Below, in pieces: positions 21,136 to 34,200 of a stretch of DNA of 64,000 nucleotides. Position numbers and translations under genes: made by a program. The DNA is from Batillaria attramentaria (Eukaryota; Mollusca; Gastropoda; Batillariidae), in assembly GCA_018292915.2 (NCBI GenBank), contig JACVVK020000141.1, positions 1,152,001 to 1,216,000 of the forward strand, given 5' to 3'. The stretch's first letter is position 1. Every line of letters begins with the position of its first letter. Under the pieces are notes generated by a model. It saw only the letters and a program-made list of their open reading frames with translations. It ran no database searches and had not been told where the DNA came from.

Positions 21136-22425
21136 CACTTCTTTTTTTCAGGAACCACAAATATCTGTATTTAGTAGGTACATGTAGTACATGTAGTAGA
21201 AACATCAGACTTGGCACAGTAGTAGTTGGTGATTCGGTCTTTCTGAATATACAGTTTTCAGAATTTTTAGACCTTTCAAACATATCATTTTGAATGACCT
21301 TGACTCAAGGTCAAGGTCACTAACGCTGTCTGTTTGAAAATTTTACATTGGCATTTTCACGGAATCTACAAAGACCAGAGGTTGAAACTTTGCATGGTGA
21401 TAGACAATTGATAAGAACTTTACAGATATATACATGTATTCAATGGCCTTGTGTCAAGGTCAAGGCCATACAAGCTATTTTTGTGAAACCTTAACATTGG
21501 CATTTTCTCAGAAATAACAAACAGCAGAGGCGCCAAACTTGGCGTGCTGATAGACAGTGATAAGACCTATGCACACATACCATTTTAAATGACCTTGACC
21601 CAAGGTCAAGGTCATTAAAGCAGTCTGTTTGGAAATTTTTACATTTGCAATTTTTTCGGAATCTAGAAGAACCAGAAGTATCAAACTTTGCATGATGATA
21701 GACATTGGCAACACCTTCACTTACATACCTGTGTTCAATGACTTTTAGTCAAGGTCAAGGCCATGCAAGCATTTTTTCTTTTATTTAGATTATTAGAGAG
21801 GGTGGTGATTTTGATCTACCATGATAGTGGTTTCAAAGAATGGAACCCAGTTCACTATAGAACTCGTAAGAGCAAGACTTCGCACATCGGCTATGGACCA
21901 ATTTAGCAACAATTCATTTTCAAAATGTCCAGTTAATTTCTTACCAAGGCGGACATACTTCCTGTCATTTCTGCACCATGTCCTATGCTTTACAGTCTGG
22001 CAGGACGTTTGTCCAAATATTCATATGTGTATTTCCCGTGGTTATGAAGCTTTGTGAGGGTGTACACATTTTGACCTTGTAAGTAAAGCCCATACCAGTA
22101 TCCAACACTCAGCTTCCTCAGCCTCTTTTGTTGTTGTTGTTGTTGTTAATGTTTCATTTGGCTATAGTGCACGCTGACTGTGATGACAGTAATATAATTC
22201 CTGTGTGCAAACTGACCTTTTACTGTTACAGAGGATGCAACGCTGACATTCGAAACGGAACTGGTGGACCTGCGGAAAAGGCCATTCAACTTCCCTGTCA
22301 TGCAAACCATTCAGCTACTGTCTGTCCCTGCATTGGTTCTGTACATACTGTATTACCTCTACGATCGCTACAAAAAGGAGGCTTCAGAAACCAAAGAATC
22401 CAAGAAGAGCAAGAAACGAAAGTGA
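18026..22425 (+). CDS. FKBP11-like ER peptidyl-prolyl isomerase, exon 3 frameshifted
   Basis: Exons are 18026-18124, 18771-18833, 19026-19118, 19629-19662, 20301-20371 and 22232-22425. They total 554 nt. One missing base restored in exon 3 would give 184 aa; human FKBP11 has 201. Residues 1-20 are a signal peptide. One FKBP domain covers about 34-133. Residues corresponding to the FKBP12 pocket are present: Tyr in HYT, Phe-Asp in VFDSS, Phe in LVFTLG, Val-Ile and Trp in VIPGW, Tyr in LAYGQQGYPP, and Phe in LTFETEL. Residues 143-164 form a membrane anchor and the Lys-rich tail (KKSKKRK) suits an ER protein. Exon 3 reads LGARR then TGA, while the next exon is only in frame after a one-base shift near 19101-19112. 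All splice sites are canonical. The role as an ER folding enzyme is family knowledge. Confidence 0.9.
20077..20147. repeat. CA microsatellite in FKBP11 intron 4
   Basis: About 35 CA units with a single interruption, followed by a looser CACGCA-rich tail to about 20198. Confidence 0.95.
21086..21132. repeat. GT microsatellite in FKBP11 intron 5
   Basis: About 23 GT units, immediately before the ~145-bp tandem array at 21240-21790. Confidence 0.95.
21240..21790 (+). repeat. Tandem ~145-bp units with TCAAGGTCA motifs (family N)
   Basis: Roughly four diverged units. Each has an ATTGGCATTTTC-like segment, a CAAACTTTGCATG-type segment with GATAGACA, and a TGACCTTGAC...CAAGGTCAAGGTCA core (for example 21296-21319, 21447-21467, 21590-21616 and 21750-21765). 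The same units build the element at 61940-63025. The array lies within FKBP11 intron 5. Confidence 0.85.
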
Positions 22426-24693
22426 TGACACTGTTGAGCATGCATGAAAGTCTCTTCTTCTTTTTTTTCTTCCTTTTTTTTTTTATAAATATTTTTCAGC
22501 TTGTTTGGGAGTTTTCTTTTCCACTTTGTTGATTTTGTGTGTTGTTTTGTTGGAAGGGAAAGCAAGGGATAGTGTATTTTTTATACCTATGTAATCCATT
22601 ACAACTCCTAGAAATCCTGACTGACAGTTTGCTCATGTTTTGAATGAATTGTTAATAGTTACCCACTCAATCTGAACAGACTGAGAGTGTTTATCTGTGC
22701 GACTGTGTGTACATGTATCTTGGTTGAAGTAGTCCCTGTTGTTTTGTTTTGGCAGTACAATGCGCTGCCTACCCTGTCCCAAGCAGCACGGTATATTGAT
22801 TGCCAAATCTCATATATATATGAGCCAGGATTACTGGCTATCACACTAGTTCTGGTTTGTGTGACAAAAATGTATGGAAGCGGCAGAAGAAGCCACTACC
22901 ATGTCGAGGGCAAGTGTAACTCATGAATCTTCAAATCATCCTTGAAAAGAACACTACCCACTGTTTTTAGCAATTGTTACTGCAAGTTCTTGGAAATGAC
23001 TACATGTCCTTGAGTCATGTGATTTAAAATCCACATACCATTTCACTGATCAGGTAGGACCCAAAGTGAAGGGACCCGAGTAGCCATATGGGCTACCAGC
23101 CATGTAAAGACTGGCCCAAATAGCCCAGATAATTTTGTCACAGGGTGTGCATATGGTACTTCTGCTTTCCCGTGCGTAATGAGAGAAACAAAGCAGATTA
23201 CGTGGGAACTGTTTGTGCTAGGCTTCACGTGGTGAATGCCAATTTAGGCTGTGAGAAACGTAAGATTGGTTCGACTGGCGTGAAATCTTCTCGCATTAGG
23301 CAACTGCTGAATGCTTTTAATCGTGCCTGCGCTCGGTACAAGGTACGCTGCAAACCGTATCGCCAAAATTACACAGCATTGACCAATACTGTCATATTTT
23401 GATTGTAAACTTACTGACCGATCTATCATATTTTGATTGCAAACTTACTGACCGATACTATCATATTTTGATTGTGAACTTGAATGTTTTTTCATGCATA
23501 TATATATACTGATGACTCTGCCGGTGGCCATTTGAATTTTCTGTAGTGCCTTCAAATTGTTCTGCCTCACAGCTAGTCTTGATCCCACTGACACAGTTTG
23601 TGAAACAGACGTTCACTTTGTCACCAAGGTTCTTTCAGAGGACTGTCTCTGGTCTTGCTGAGGCTAGTTTTATATTCTTGAGCTCTGATGCACAAACTGC
23701 AGTACAGACAAGTGTATGTGTCAACCACAAACTTTAGAAGCAGGAGTTTTGAATATCTTGTTGGTAGTAGATCAGGTGCTATGCAGTTATTTGGGGATTC
23801 TTCAATGAGCACGTCTTTGTATTGTACACGCCAATCATGGCCAGAAGCTTGCAAGCGGGTCATGTGGTCTCTATAGAAAAAAAAAATACTGAAAAAGTAT
23901 GATTCAAAAGTGTGTATGCATTTCACTATGTGGATGTGTTTCAAGATGCATGTTCACTGATCTTGATCTAGTCAGGGAATTTGTGCCAGCTGTCTGTGTA
24001 AATGGTCAGTTTGGATATTACTTGTGCGTTGATTTTACAAAGTGTCTTTTATTTACGGAGACTGTGCTGCTCACCGATCATTTGAATGATTTTGTTGGTA
24101 GCATTGGTCACTGTCAGGCCTGGTCCATGTTCACCGCACTAGTTTTTATTTGGGTAAGTGTGTGGGGGGGGCGCTGCTCATGAAAGAAATTATACACAAA
24201 AAGAATTTGGCTTTCTCCTCATTGCAGATGGTCATATATTCACATTATACTCATGCTGTACGTCATATCAGCGTTGTTTCCACTGCACCATTCTGGTTCT
24301 TGTAACAGACATTCCAAAGGATGACTTGTTCTTTCACAGTATTAAGTCTCACCTCCGCTTTATCTGTACTCCTGACAGAGTCAGACTGTTGTAACTAAGG
24401 GCCGCTGTATCCAAGCCAGAACATTCGGCATTCTGCTGCAAAGTGCAGCTCTCAAGACACTACTTACCGCAATCTGCATAATGTTTTGGATCACTGCTCA
24501 AAACTTACTTTGTTATGGTTGTACATGTATGTGTATTGAAATGCTTACTGGCAATTGTTAAGCGGTATGTGTCTGAACATGCGCAGTGGCATTTGGTGAT
24601 TTATTCCTGTTTGATTTTACTCTTGTAAAACGTTTTGTGCATGTTTAAATTGTTGTCATCCCCGGCTGTATAGAGTGGGGATTGCTTTAAAGA

Positions 24694-24746
<53 letters not shown>

Positions 24747-25884
24747 AAGCAGCTTTTCAGTCGACAGATTCAGTGTATCAAAGACAGCTTTCTTTTTAAA
24801 CTTTTGTGACAGTTTTCATTTCATTCCCCACGTACTTTTTGTTTTATATATAAAGCTATTCAGTTGTAGTTGTGTAGAATTTTCCGGTTTCCGATGGCAA
24901 CCTGGAATCTGTGCATTGTTTTATCGCAGAGTACAATGCAAATGTACAGAACCAGAGTAGCTGGGGTTTTTTATCTTTAAGGATCATCTACTTGCACCGC
25001 ATGGTAAATATTTGCGTTGACACATTTTTTACGACTTGTTTTTAAAAGTTGCACACATTGTGCCTTTCCATTATAAACACTCATTTAAATCTGTTGTTGA
25101 TGTTCTAAAGGGTATTCTATCCATGATCAACTGATAAAATATTAGAATATTTCATCAGTGCTCGGTATGCTTGTTGAGTGGGCCATGATATTGTTCAGGA
25201 CTGAATTCTGTTACCTTTACTGAATTGCTGATAATTGAGTTGATACGGAACCGCAACTGTGAGCATGTTTATTGAAAACTGCTCTGAATGATCGGAAACG
25301 ACGATTTTTATTGATATTAACTAATGAAGGTGACATTTCCCTTTTAGATAGAGGTGCCTTACACCATTTCCTGTCCAACTTAACCCCGTCACTATTACAC
25401 ATTACAGTACTTGTCACTCACTGCTGAGGTAGGCCCTTACAACCACTTGGCTGTTAGTTTACCTGAAACAGGGGGTGTGTGTAGCCATGCATGGACGCAA
25501 TGGCTTCTGGTGCTTCTCCTCATCAAAAGTTTCAGGGATGGTCGCACTCGCTCATTGCATGTGTTTCAATAATGTGGCCAATTCACTCAAAATTGCTGTT
25601 ACATTCCACACAGTGTTCAAGAACAGTACTGGGGGACAGTCAGTACTACATGTACCAGTACCCCTACCAACTTCAATTAACTGCTGCTTTCGCGTTTCAG
25701 GGCGGTACAGGTGCCATTCTTTTATCAAAACCAAAGAGCATTTTCTCCTCTTTTTGAAATACACGTACATGTATATCTCAATATTGACAAAAAGGGACTT
25801 GTCGACTGTCTTGTGAGAACAGGTCAGGTATGAGCAGGCACATCCCTTCACGCTGTAGTAATGTCAAAGACCTTAGAAGAACAA
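22426..25884. other. FKBP11 downstream region, no other gene seen
   Basis: Probably the 3' UTR and intergenic sequence. It holds a short three-copy ~34-bp repeat with CATATTTTGATTG (23387-23480) and a CT microsatellite (24692-24743). At 23045-23110 there is a fragment related to the GGGCTACC-bearing MITE at 43633. No exon is recognised. Confidence 0.4.
24692..24743. repeat. CT microsatellite
   Basis: About 25 CT units, uninterrupted. Confidence 0.95.
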
Positions 25885-26240
25885 GGATGTTGGTAACATG
25901 CAGGTTGGGGAATTTTCAGTCATTTGGCAATTTTCAGACAAATTTCCTATCCTTTCGGCCAAAAAAATCTAAGTTTCAGTCAGAGGACAGTAATGCATCA
26001 TGATACATGTAATGCCATGTGGGACAGTCTAACTTCATTTTTGAAGACTTGCATGTCAGTACCAAAGCAGTATATTATTTTGGGGTGCCAGGAGAGGCGA
26101 CTAGATGTCTTTAAATATGTTAAAATTTGTTTTCTGCAGTGAGGCATTGTCCCTGAGTTCCTCCATCAGTGGGCTGCCTCTGCACCCCAGCCTAGGTTTC
26201 AGTCTTTTATTTCCTCGGCAATTCCCCAGGTTGAACATGA
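25885..26240 (+). repeat. Interspersed repeat family D, plus copy
   Basis: Shares GTATATTATTTTGGGGTGCC-like, TAGATGTCTT and GGGCTGCCTCTGCACC-like segments and an AATTCCCCAG end with 58450-58775, and in reverse with 6870-7265. No ORF and no visible terminal repeats. Confidence 0.75.
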
Positions 26241-28356
26241 TACTCAAAGTCGTCATCTGATTGTCAATCATACCCTTTCTTGCACACACGCAGTCCAGAG
26301 TCTGGCCGTTTTAAACATTCAGTGGTAATCAACTTGAAAATGGAAACGCTTGGTGCTACTGTTCGGAAACACTCCGTCCTGGTGGTGCTACTTTTGAAGT
26401 GGAGTAGCACTGGAAACACCGTTTTGACCATACCCTGTGGGGTAGTCCCCAGTGAATTGTTCCCGTATTACAGCACTTATTGATATCCAGTGCTCGTTTT
26501 AGCTAAATATGTAACCATAATCGTAACAAATTACATGTACAGACATTCCAGTTACATTTAACAACGTATTTATTTTTCTATCTTTGTTGGTCTCAGATGT
26601 AGCTTAAGCTTTGTGTGTTAATGTGCATACAGAGGAAACTTCTTGCGTTTCAGTAAATGTACTCCGAGAGTAATAATATCCATGATAAAAGGCAAAATAC
26701 ATTTATCTCCACAAGATGTTTTACCTGTGTGTTTTTGGTTTTAGCATTTGTTTTAAGTTTTCATCATTTCATTATTATTGTTGTTAATTGCGGCTAATTA
26801 CTAAAACTTGAAAACGTGTCGAAGTCAGTTACCTGAATGTGCCATATAGTGCCTGTCACCCAAAAACGAAAAAAAAAAACAAAAAAAAACGGGGGGGGGG
26901 GGGGGGGATCTTATGTCTTTAGTAAAAAGCTAATCATCTTAAAGTCTCTTTTTTTCTTTTTTTGTCCCAGCTTTGCTCCTCTACCCCCCCCCCCCCCCCA
27001 CCACCACCACCACCACCACTACCACCACTGTGTCCGCTCAGCATCCCTGCATTCAGCAGCCCCATGATCCACCCAGAACCCCCACAGTCCCAACCCTCTA
27101 CCCCTCCGGGCAACCTTCATTTTCTTTGATTCCCCGCATTGTTTATCAACACAGTACAGTCACCTTTACAAGATCCCATTGGATAATGGCTTGCTTCTTT
27201 TTGATAATATTGATCACCTATGTGATGATTGCTCAGAAATGAAACCTGAAAGGTGGCCAATACATTGTCTGGACATGAGCTGGGGGCAAATAAAGCAAAG
27301 GTTGGTAAAGAAGAAATAACATCTCTAACTTCACATCTTGTGCAATATTCTGATCTCCTGATACCGCTAATAATTATCAAAACATTCACATTGTTTCTGT
27401 GACAGCTAGTTGTAAGTAGATCTTCATGATGTGTATGTCTCATAACGTTTCTATTTTCCTACATCTTGTGATATGCGCGCGTCACACACACACACACACG
27501 TACACACACACACACACACACACAACTACACACACGTACACAAGCGCGCGTGCACACACACACACACACACACACAAGCATGCATGCACACATACACACA
27601 CACACAAGCATGCATGCGCACATACACACACACACACACCTTTCCGTGTCGTTGCATTTCTCTAGATGTGTTTGTCAGTGCCAGATAACTTTTTTGAATC
27701 TGTTGTTGGATGATGTCACTCCAGTAATTTTAAGTGCAAGTACAGCATAATTATTGCACATGTGCTAATATGAAACCCAGTGTCCTGTGTTTACTCTTCA
27801 AGGTGTTTGTTCAGCGTAATGCAGTGTGTTTAAATTAATTTGTGGATTTCCTCATTCGCCATATCTTATTTTATGTCTCTTTGCCTTATTTTGATGAAAA
27901 CTTCAGGGGGTGATTGGCTGTCAATAAATTTATTTTCTTATCATTGGTATTCATGGTTGTTGAGTATTGATTTGATGTGCCTTTTGGTTTGTGTGTGTGT
28001 GTGGGGGGGGGGGGGGGGGTAACGTCAGCATGCATGCGTGTGGTGTAAGTGTAGGTAATACGATGAGGTGGGGTTTTGCTAGGAAACCAACCAACCAGCC
28101 AGCCAGTTCTAGATACAGACTAGAGACACTGAATGGTTACGTGTAGTTTGACGTCAGGCAGGTACAGCGCTGAAAAGAGAGAAGAGAAAACGTCAATTGG
28201 TGTGCTTGAAAGGTAGGCCGACCGACACCCGAAAAATTACCATGATTTAAACTTGATACGTAAAAAACAAACCAAAAAAATCAGTAAGGTTCAAGGTAGT
28301 ATCAATGCACTCGGAAAAGTCCATATGCGCCACCCCATCTCAGCAATCTCCCCAGT
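26241..28356. other. No gene seen; microsatellites and G/C runs
   Basis: Holds an A-run/G-run (26868-26907), a C-run with CCA repeats (26984-27028), a compound CA/CATG repeat (27482-27639) and a GT/G-run (27992-28019). AATAAA at 27289-27294 and 27923-27928 could be distal poly(A) signals but are unsupported. Confidence 0.4.
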
Positions 28357-28550
28357 GCCGGGGTGGCCGAATGGTAGAGCGTTGGACTTCAACCGAAATG
28401 CTCGGGTCGTGAGTTCGTATCCCGGCTGGGGCCAAATATGTGCGCTGGCTTATTCATCGTTGCCCCGTCTTTGATATCACCCGTATGTGGTGGAAAAGGA
28501 CGTTAAACACCCACCCACCCACTCCCCCAAAACACCCACCCACCCACTCC
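28357..28550 (+). mobile_element. SINE family A, plus copy
   Basis: The tRNA-like head has an A box (TGGCCGAATGGTAGAGCG) and a B box (GAGTTCGTATCCC), then GGGGCCAAATATG. The body follows with GTTGCCCCGTCTTTGATATC and GGTGGAAAAGGACGTTAA, and a CCCA-type repeat tail. Confidence 0.9.
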
Positions 28551-29325
28551 CCAGTACCGTCTTTGAGACTATTCCGATGTTGGTTTGGTTCACACGTGGA
28601 CTGACCCTGTCGTGATCTTATAGATTCGACCGTCGGTCACGCCTTCTTTGCACGCCGGCCCCTGTTCTGCAGGCAGTCCGCTGTGGTATGATAACCGAGC
28701 CTTTGCTTGTGCAGTGTTTGTCACAGAGTCAGATTCATAACTGAAAGAAAACGATAATAAAGGGGGGGGGGGGGATGCACGAACTTGACGGGAAAAAACA
28801 AATTCCGGCGCCTCTCTCTCTCTCTCTCTCTCAAATGTCAACTTTCATTTTGGCTGATCTGGCTCACCGGCCATGGCCAGGTCAAGGGCAAGCCCGAAAG
28901 ATCTACCTCAGCTCTGAGGTGACGTGCGTGGTCAGTCCGGCCTGACCTCGTGCTGTCCACCAGAGATGTAGAGCACGTGGTTTCACTCGGCCGGGCTCGC
29001 CCCAATACTGAGGGCGTCACTGGTCATCAGTTAGACAACTTCAAGTGAGATGATCCGACACCAGTTACAGTTCAATTCAGTGAACTTCAGTTGTCTGATA
29101 TAAAAGACTTTTTTTTTTCTCTCTCTCTCTCTCTTTCTCTTCTTGGTTTATCTTCAGTTGAACACGAAACAGGAAAAAGTAATGTGGTCAAGCAAGTTCA
29201 CGCGCACCCCGGCCACGCTGATTAGCTAAACACTCGCTGACACCGTCTGACGGGCTGGGGTGTGCGTGCGTGCGTCACTGAGTACGTGCGTCAGTGCGTG
29301 CGTGTGTGTGCGGCGGGTGTTTCAC

Positions 29326-29360
<35 letters not shown>

Positions 29361-29651
29361 CTGAGAGAGTCTCAGCCATGATATATGCGCCGGGTGTCCA
29401 TATCTAATTTTCTTGTCCAGTAATACTATTACGTGCAGTAAATACTGACTCGGACGTAAACTCAGGCTGATTTAACTGACGCGGCGACCTCGCTTTGACC
29501 GAGTGCACTCAGTGATCCTGCAGCTGGACGTGGGTTTACGGCTACGTCACTGAAACATTTTTAATAATCAGTACTGAATACTGACTGTACTTGTTTCACC
29601 GGCCACACACTCACACTGACACACTGACCCACTCAGTGATTCACACTCACT

Positions 29652-29695
<44 letters not shown>

Positions 29696-29701
29696 GTCAG
29701 T

Positions 29702-29744
<43 letters not shown>

Positions 29745-30844
29745 ATTCGCAATCACTGACTGACACACACACACACGACACACTGGCATACACACCGGCA
29801 CACGCTCACACACAGAGAGACGGCACCGCATCCGCCGACAGACAAAAAAATACAGTAAACTGTGATTTACGAAAGCCGAAACGTTGACCTGTGCCGTCCT
29901 TTGTGAAAGTTAAGTGGTTTCTGTCCCTTTTATGTCGCTTTTATTTGCTTTTAGTAAACTGTGAAATTAGAGCCAAAACCCATGCGCTAAACTCAGTGAA
30001 GAAAACATCACGAGGACTGCACTGACCAGAGAGAGATAGAGAAAGAGAGAACTCAGTCATTGTCACTGGGATGTTGGCTTGGTGAAGTGCACGTGCTGTC
30101 CTGGTGACTGAGTGTATACGTCACATTGCTGTGACGCACATTGTGGCCGGTGAGTTGTTTACCTGAAAAAGTCGGCCCTTCTCTTTTCCACGATTGGTCA
30201 GTTTGAAAGCTTTGAAACTGACGTCACATGTAGGCGGTTTTGGTTATTGCTGACAGGGGTGACAGGTCTCGAATACAGTAGGAATACCGTTTTCTTTTCT
30301 AGTTTTGAACAAACTACCCTTTAGAATGTTAAAAATCAAACACTTCTACACTGTCATTAACAGAACTCACATGTTTAGTGATATTTTACCATGAAAGCAA
30401 ACCATCGGTACTTGCAGGGTACAAGGCCTGATCACCCTGCGCGCAAACAAATGGACTCTTCCGCCCGGGTCAGTGTTCAGTGCCGGCGCAAAATAATAGT
30501 CTGTCTGAGCGTCACACACTTCAGTGAGCCGTGGTGTCTGAGAGGGTAAGGTGTCACGCTGACATGATACGCTCTGTGACTAATTTTGTAATACAGTACT
30601 GTATTTTAGTTCAGCCTCAAAGAAAGTTGGTCACCGCACCAAATACGTTTGCTTTTCAGTTATTTGGTTTTCCTTTTACTAGTCCATCCGAGTCAAATTA
30701 CCCTTTTTCAGTGAAACCGGCCGAGACATCTAACAGAGTTGCACTCCAGACTGACGTAGAAATCTTGAGTCGTTTGGCTTATCCCTTTGTCATGTTTGGA
30801 ACTGTTTCGGGAAAATTTACAAAGCAATTTGGTTTGTTTTCCAG
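28551..30844. other. Unresolved upstream region of the repeat-exon locus
   Basis: No exon is recognised. Contents are a G-run (28761-28773), CT/GA repeats (28812-28832 and 29344-29360), GTGCGTGC-type repeats (29260-29342) and two CA microsatellite blocks (29650-29743). An open frame crosses 30531-30844 but begins with GTG and lacks coding features. The first exon(s) and promoter of the spliced locus starting at 30845 should lie here. Confidence 0.35.
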
Positions 30845-31279
30845 ATGGCAGCCTTCAGCACGGGGCGTCGTTGTAGGTGAGGATCGAGGAACCAGCACTC
30901 CGAGTTTCCGCAAGAGAATCACCGAGACGTTGGGAGGTCAGGAGCTGGCGTGGCCTTCTGCCTTTGCTGAGCCCGGGTTGACGTCTGACTGGACCATCGG
31001 CAAACTCCCTGTACTGCAGGGTAAGAGAGGTTGAGCAAGGTCAGTTGTCGTTTTTTTCACGGGTGCATTTTTTTTTTTTTTTATAGTTTGTAGAGTAGGG
31101 TGGGGGTGGGAGGGGGGTGGGTGGGTAGAGGGTGTGTAGGAGGGAAGGGGGAGGGGTTAGGATTTAGCTGCTTGAATGGAGAGTGAAAGAGCGGTTTGAA
31201 TGTGTGTGAGTATGCTTAGGATGTTTTTGCATGTTTTTTTCTGTTACCACATTCGATTGGAACTAACCATTTTTCTAAG

Positions 31280-34200
31280 TCAAAGTTGCAGCTTAGGGTT
31301 AGGTTAGCCCCAGGTTAACCTTAGCCCTCTGGACCCCCGGCACGAGGACGGAGCAGCCCCAGGAGATGGACCAGCCCAAGGAGATGGACCAGCCCCAGGA
31401 GACGGACCAGCCCAAGGAGATGGACCAGCCCCAGGAGATAGACCAGCCCAAGGACATGGACCGGAACACCCTTCAAATCAAGAGCAAAGGCCAGTATCAT
31501 TTTGTTTTTGTTTAATTTTTTGTATAGTTTAGCATAGGCTGGGGAGAAGGTTAGCGGGTCTTGGGGTAGGTAGAGGGTTAGGTGGGAGGTGGGAGGGGTT
31601 AGGTTTAGATGACTGAATGGAGTGTGAAAGTTTGTGAGTGTGTGTGTGAGAATGATTAGGGTCTTTTTGCATGTATGTTATATTGTTAGTTCAACTTGAA
31701 TTTAACACTCTTCTTTAGTCTCAGTTGCAGGCCAGGGGACACAGGAGAGAGGACACAGCAGCCCAAGGAAACGGACCAGCCCAAGGAGATGGACCAGCCC
31801 GAGGAGATAGACCAGCCCAAGGAGACGGACCAGCCCCAGGAGACAGACCAGCCCCAGGAGATAGACCAGGCCAAGGACATGGACCGGAACACCCTTCACA
31901 TCAAGAGCGAAGGCCAGTATCATTTTGTTTTTGTTTAATTTTTTGTATAGTTTAGCATAGGCTGGGGAGAAGGTTAGCGGGTCCAGGGGTAGGTAGAGGG
32001 TTAGGTGGGTGGTGGGAGGGGTTAGATTTAGATGACTGAATGGAGTGTGAAAGTTTGTGAGTGTGTGTGTGAGAATGATTAGGGTCTTTTTGCATGTATG
32101 TTATATTGTTAGTTCAACTTGAATTTAACACTCTTCTTTAGTCTCAGTTGCAGGCCAGGGGACACAGGAGAGAGGACACAGCAGCCCAAGGAAACGGACC
32201 AGCCCAAGGAGACGGACCAGCCCAAGGAGACGGACCAGCCCAAGCAGACGGACCAGCCCAAGGAGACGGACCAGCCCAAGGAGATGGACCAGCCTAAGGA
32301 AATGGACCAGCCCAAGAGATGGATCCCACTTCAAGGCGGTGGAAAAGGCCAGTATTTGTTTTCCTCTTGATTTTTTCTTCTTTTTGTAGTTTGTAGAGTA
32401 GGTTGGTGGCGGACGGAGGGGGGGGGGGGGGGGGGTAGAGGGGGTGTAGGAGGGAAGGGGGAGGGGTCAGGATTTAGCTGCTTGAATGGAGAGTGAAAGA
32501 ACGGTTTGAACGTGTGTGAGTTTGCTTAGGATGTTTGTACATGTCTTTTTGTTACCATATTCGACTGGAACTAATCAGTCCTTCTAAGTCAAAGTTGCAG
32601 CTTAGGGTTAGGTTAGCCACAGGTTAACCCTAGCCCTCGGGACCCACCGGAGCAAGGACGGACCAGCCCCAGGAGATGGACCAGCCCAAGGAGATGGACC
32701 AGCCCCAGGAGATGGACCAGCCCCGTGAGATGGATCAGCACCAGGAGATGGACCAGAACACCCTTCACAGAACAAAGGCCAGTATCATTTTGTTTATTTC
32801 TTTTTTTTGTGTGTGTGTAGTTTAGCATAGGCTGGGGAGAAGGTTAGCGGGTCCTGGGGTAGGTAGAGGGTTAGGTGGGTGGTTGGAGGGGTTAGATTTA
32901 GATGACTGAATGGAGTGTGAAAGTTTGTGAGTGTGTGTGAGAATGATTAGGGTCTTTTTGCATGTATGTTATATTGTTAGTTCAACTTGAATTTAACACT
33001 CTTCTTTAGTCTCAGTTGCAGGTCAGGGGACACAGGAGAGAGGACACAGCAGCCCAAGGAAACGGACCAGCCCAAGGAGATGGACCAGCCCAAGGAGATA
33101 GACCAGCCCAAGGAGACGGACCAGCCCAAGGAGACGGACCAGCCCAAGGAGACGGACCAGCCCAAGGAGACGGACCAACCCAAGGAGACGGACCAGCCCA
33201 AGGAGATGGACCAGCCTAAGGAAATGGACCAGCCCAAGAGATGGATCCCACTTCAAGGCGGTGGAAAAGGCCAGTATTTGTTTTCCTCTTGATTTTTTCT
33301 TCTTTTTGTAGTTTGTAGAGTAGGTTGGTGGCGGACAGAGGGGGGGGGGGGGGAAGGGGGTAGAGGGGGTGTAGGAGGGAAGGGGGAGGGGTCAGGATTT
33401 AGCTGCTTGAATGGAGAGTGAAAGAGCGGTTTGAACGTGTGTGAGTTTGCTTAGGATGTTTGTACATGTCTTTTTGTTACCATATTCGACTGGAACTAAT
33501 CAGTCCTTCTAAGTCAAAGTTGCAGCTTAGGGTTAGGTTAGCCACAGGTTAACCCTAGCCCTCGGGACCCACCGGAGCAAGGACGGACCACCCCAGGAGA
33601 TGGACCAGCCCAAGGAGATGGACCAGCCCCGTGAGATGGATCAGCGCCAGGAGATGGACCAGAACACCCTTCACAGAACAAAGGCCAGTATCATTTTGTT
33701 TATTTCTTTTTTTTGTGTTTGTGTAGTTTAGCATAGGCTGGGGAGAAGGTTAGCGGGTCCTGGGGTAGGTAGAGGGTTAGGTGGGTGGTTGGAGGGGTTA
33801 GATTTAGATGACTGAATGGAGTGTGAAAGTTTGTGAGTGTGTGTGAGAATGATTAGGACTTTTTTGCCTGCACGTTATATTATTAGTTCAACTTGAATTT
33901 AACACTCTTCTTTAGTCTCAGTTGCAGATCAGGACCACGCTCCTGGAGAGAGGACACACCAGCCCAAGGAGAGGACCAGCCCAAGGAGAGGACTAGCTCA
34001 AGGAGGAGCACCAGCCCAAGGAGAAGGACCAGCCCAAGGAAATGAACCAGCCCAAGGAGGAGGACCAGCCCAAGGAGATGGAGCAGCCAAATGAGAGGAC
34101 CAGCCCAAGGAGATGGACCAGCCCAAGGAGATGGACCAGCCCAAGGAGATTGACCAACCTAAGGAGATGGACCAGGCCAAGGAGAGGACAAGCCCAAAGA

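Noticed and set aside
28357..28435. tRNA gene in the GCCGGGGTGGCC repeats
   Set aside because: The same tRNA-like head with the same downstream body appears at four or more places and one copy has a 13-bp target duplication, so it is a SINE family.
30531..30844. Protein-coding start of the repeat locus
   Set aside because: The open frame begins with GTG, has no start context, and runs through a pyrimidine-rich stretch into a splice acceptor at 30844. It is more likely intron.
30845..31020. ATG at 30845 as start of a short protein
   Set aside because: The ATG frame stops at codon 12. The frame that stays open through the exon uses only the A of this ATG as the last base of a split codon.
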